Source of the DNA: Actinomycetes bacterium
GTDB taxonomy: Bacteria; Actinomycetota; Coriobacteriia; WRKU01
Length of the DNA stretch: 5,176 nucleotides
Direction: 5' to 3'
NCBI GenBank assembly: GCA_009781565.1
Contig: WQXV01000086.1
Coordinates: forward strand, 1 to 5,176
Positions 4,636 to 5,176 of this stretch are shown in pieces. The notes below the pieces were generated by a model that saw only the letters and a program-made list of their open reading frames with translations, was not told where the DNA came from and ran no database searches. Within the stretch, counting starts at the first letter, position 1. Each line of letters begins with the position of its first letter. The translations under genes and the position numbers were made by a program.

Positions 4636-5176
4636 CTAGGCTCCCGGGAGATGTGACGTGATAGCGTCGAGGATGCTTGTCAAGTCGGCCTCAAGATCGG
4701 GCCAGTTGACACCGGCGGCAGCGCGATGACCTCCCCCACCGAACTGTTCGGCTATCGCTCCGACGTTGAAATCTGTCTTTGAGCGCAGCGATACACGGGT
4801 GCTGGTGTCGCCAAAGATCACCAAGAGGGACACCTCGCTCCCTTCCAGAGTGCGTATAACATCGATGATGCTTTCAGCTTCGTCGCGGCGTACACCGATT
4901 GTATCGAAGTCGGCTTGGGTCAGCCAGGCACAGGTGACCTTGCCTCCGTTCAGTATCATCATACGTTCAAGGACCAGTGCTTCAAGCTCCAAGACCTCGA
5001 TCGGTTTCGAGCTGAAAAGACGAACGTTGACCTCATTGACATCGACTCCCGATTCGACCATCTCAGATGCGCTCCTAAAAGCATCAGCGGTGGTGTTGCT
5101 GAACATGAAGCGCCCGGTATCACTGACCAGACCGGTAAAACACGCGGTCGCCACATTGGCATCTATGGGGAATTCA
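4636..5176 (-). CDS. nrnA: DHH/DHHA1 phosphoesterase, NrnA-type oligoribonuclease / pAp phosphatase, C-terminal part
   Basis: NrnA degrades short RNA oligonucleotides to mononucleotides and removes the 3' phosphate of pAp, in the cytoplasm with a divalent metal. The last 179 residues are present; the frame stays open to the high edge (EFPIDANVATACFTGLV at the edge), so the upstream part with the DHH motif lies outside. Seen here are TGLVSDTGRF (14-23 from the edge), whose DTG Asp is a conserved metal ligand of the DHH family, and the DHHA1 substrate-binding domain, with RVSLRSK (127-133) and FGGGGHRAAAG (145-155), close to the C-terminus as usual. A GTG at 5154 could be mistaken for a start, but the conserved sequence continues upstream of it. 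The order nrnA-truB-ribF is part of the nusA-infB-rbfA translation cluster, so rbfA and infB are expected just outside the window. Another DHH subfamily is possible but less likely given this context. Confidence 0.92.
   Translation of the reverse strand, partial: EFPIDANVATACFTGLVSDTGRFMFSNTTADAFRSASEMVESGVDVNEVNVRLFSSKPIEVLELEALVLERMMILNGGKVTCAWLTQADFDTIGVRRDEAESIIDVIRTLEGSEVSLLVIFGDTSTRVSLRSKTDFNVGAIAEQFGGGGHRAAAGVNWPDLEADLTSILDAITSHLPGA

Noticed and set aside
4620..4650. Two perfect 10-base palindromes, TTGGGCCCAA (4620-4629) and CTCCCGGGAG (4641-4650), around the nrnA stop.
   Set aside because: About five 10-base palindromes are expected by chance in a window this size. They have no loop for a good hairpin and no T-run, so a terminator or operator is not supported.
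1..5176. An undescribed defence, mobile or signalling system in this window.
   Set aside because: Every substantial frame on the coding strand is a recognisable core gene in a conserved neighbourhood. There are no transposases, integrases, repeat arrays, toxins or unknown multi-gene modules.

Overview
This window is a dense block of housekeeping genes, all on the minus strand, from an actinobacterium. The most likely group is the class Coriobacteriia. The evidence is a MihF-type (actinobacterial) integration host factor directly followed by gmk and rpoZ, together with G+C that looks close to half, which is low for an actinobacterium. Among Coriobacteriia this composition would suit a Cryptobacterium-like genome, but that genus guess is weak.

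In the direction of transcription (high to low coordinates) the layout is: the 3' part of nrnA, a DHH/DHHA1 oligoribonuclease (5176-4636); one long gene fusing tRNA pseudouridine-55 synthase TruB to the bifunctional riboflavin kinase/FAD synthetase RibF (4588-2969); an 81-base gap holding a likely promoter and an inverted repeat; mihF (2887-2579); gmk from a TTG start (2574-1975); rpoZ (1994-1671), overlapping the end of gmk; thiI from a GTG start (1664-468); and the 5' part of coaBC/dfp (428 to the edge). No intergenic stretch exceeds about 80 bases. I see no tRNA, rRNA, CRISPR array, insertion sequence or phage gene.

Two conserved bacterial neighbourhoods meet here. The first, nrnA-truB-ribF, is the tail of the widespread nusA-infB-rbfA-nrnA-truB-ribF translation cluster. 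The second, mihF-gmk-rpoZ-coaBC, matches the actinobacterial order known from Mycobacterium, with thiI added between rpoZ and coaBC. Together the products cover nanoRNA turnover, tRNA modification (pseudouridine 55 and 4-thiouridine 8), flavin cofactor synthesis, nucleoid structure, GMP phosphorylation, RNA polymerase assembly and coenzyme A synthesis. CoaC is an FMN-dependent enzyme, so RibF and CoaBC are biochemically linked.

The most notable item is the in-frame TruB-RibF fusion, in which the TruB C-terminal RNA-binding domain is missing and the usual DPHP motif of the FAD synthetase domain reads DQLP. I found no convincing sign of an undescribed defence, mobile or signalling system; the unusual points are fusion, start-site and promoter details within core genes.
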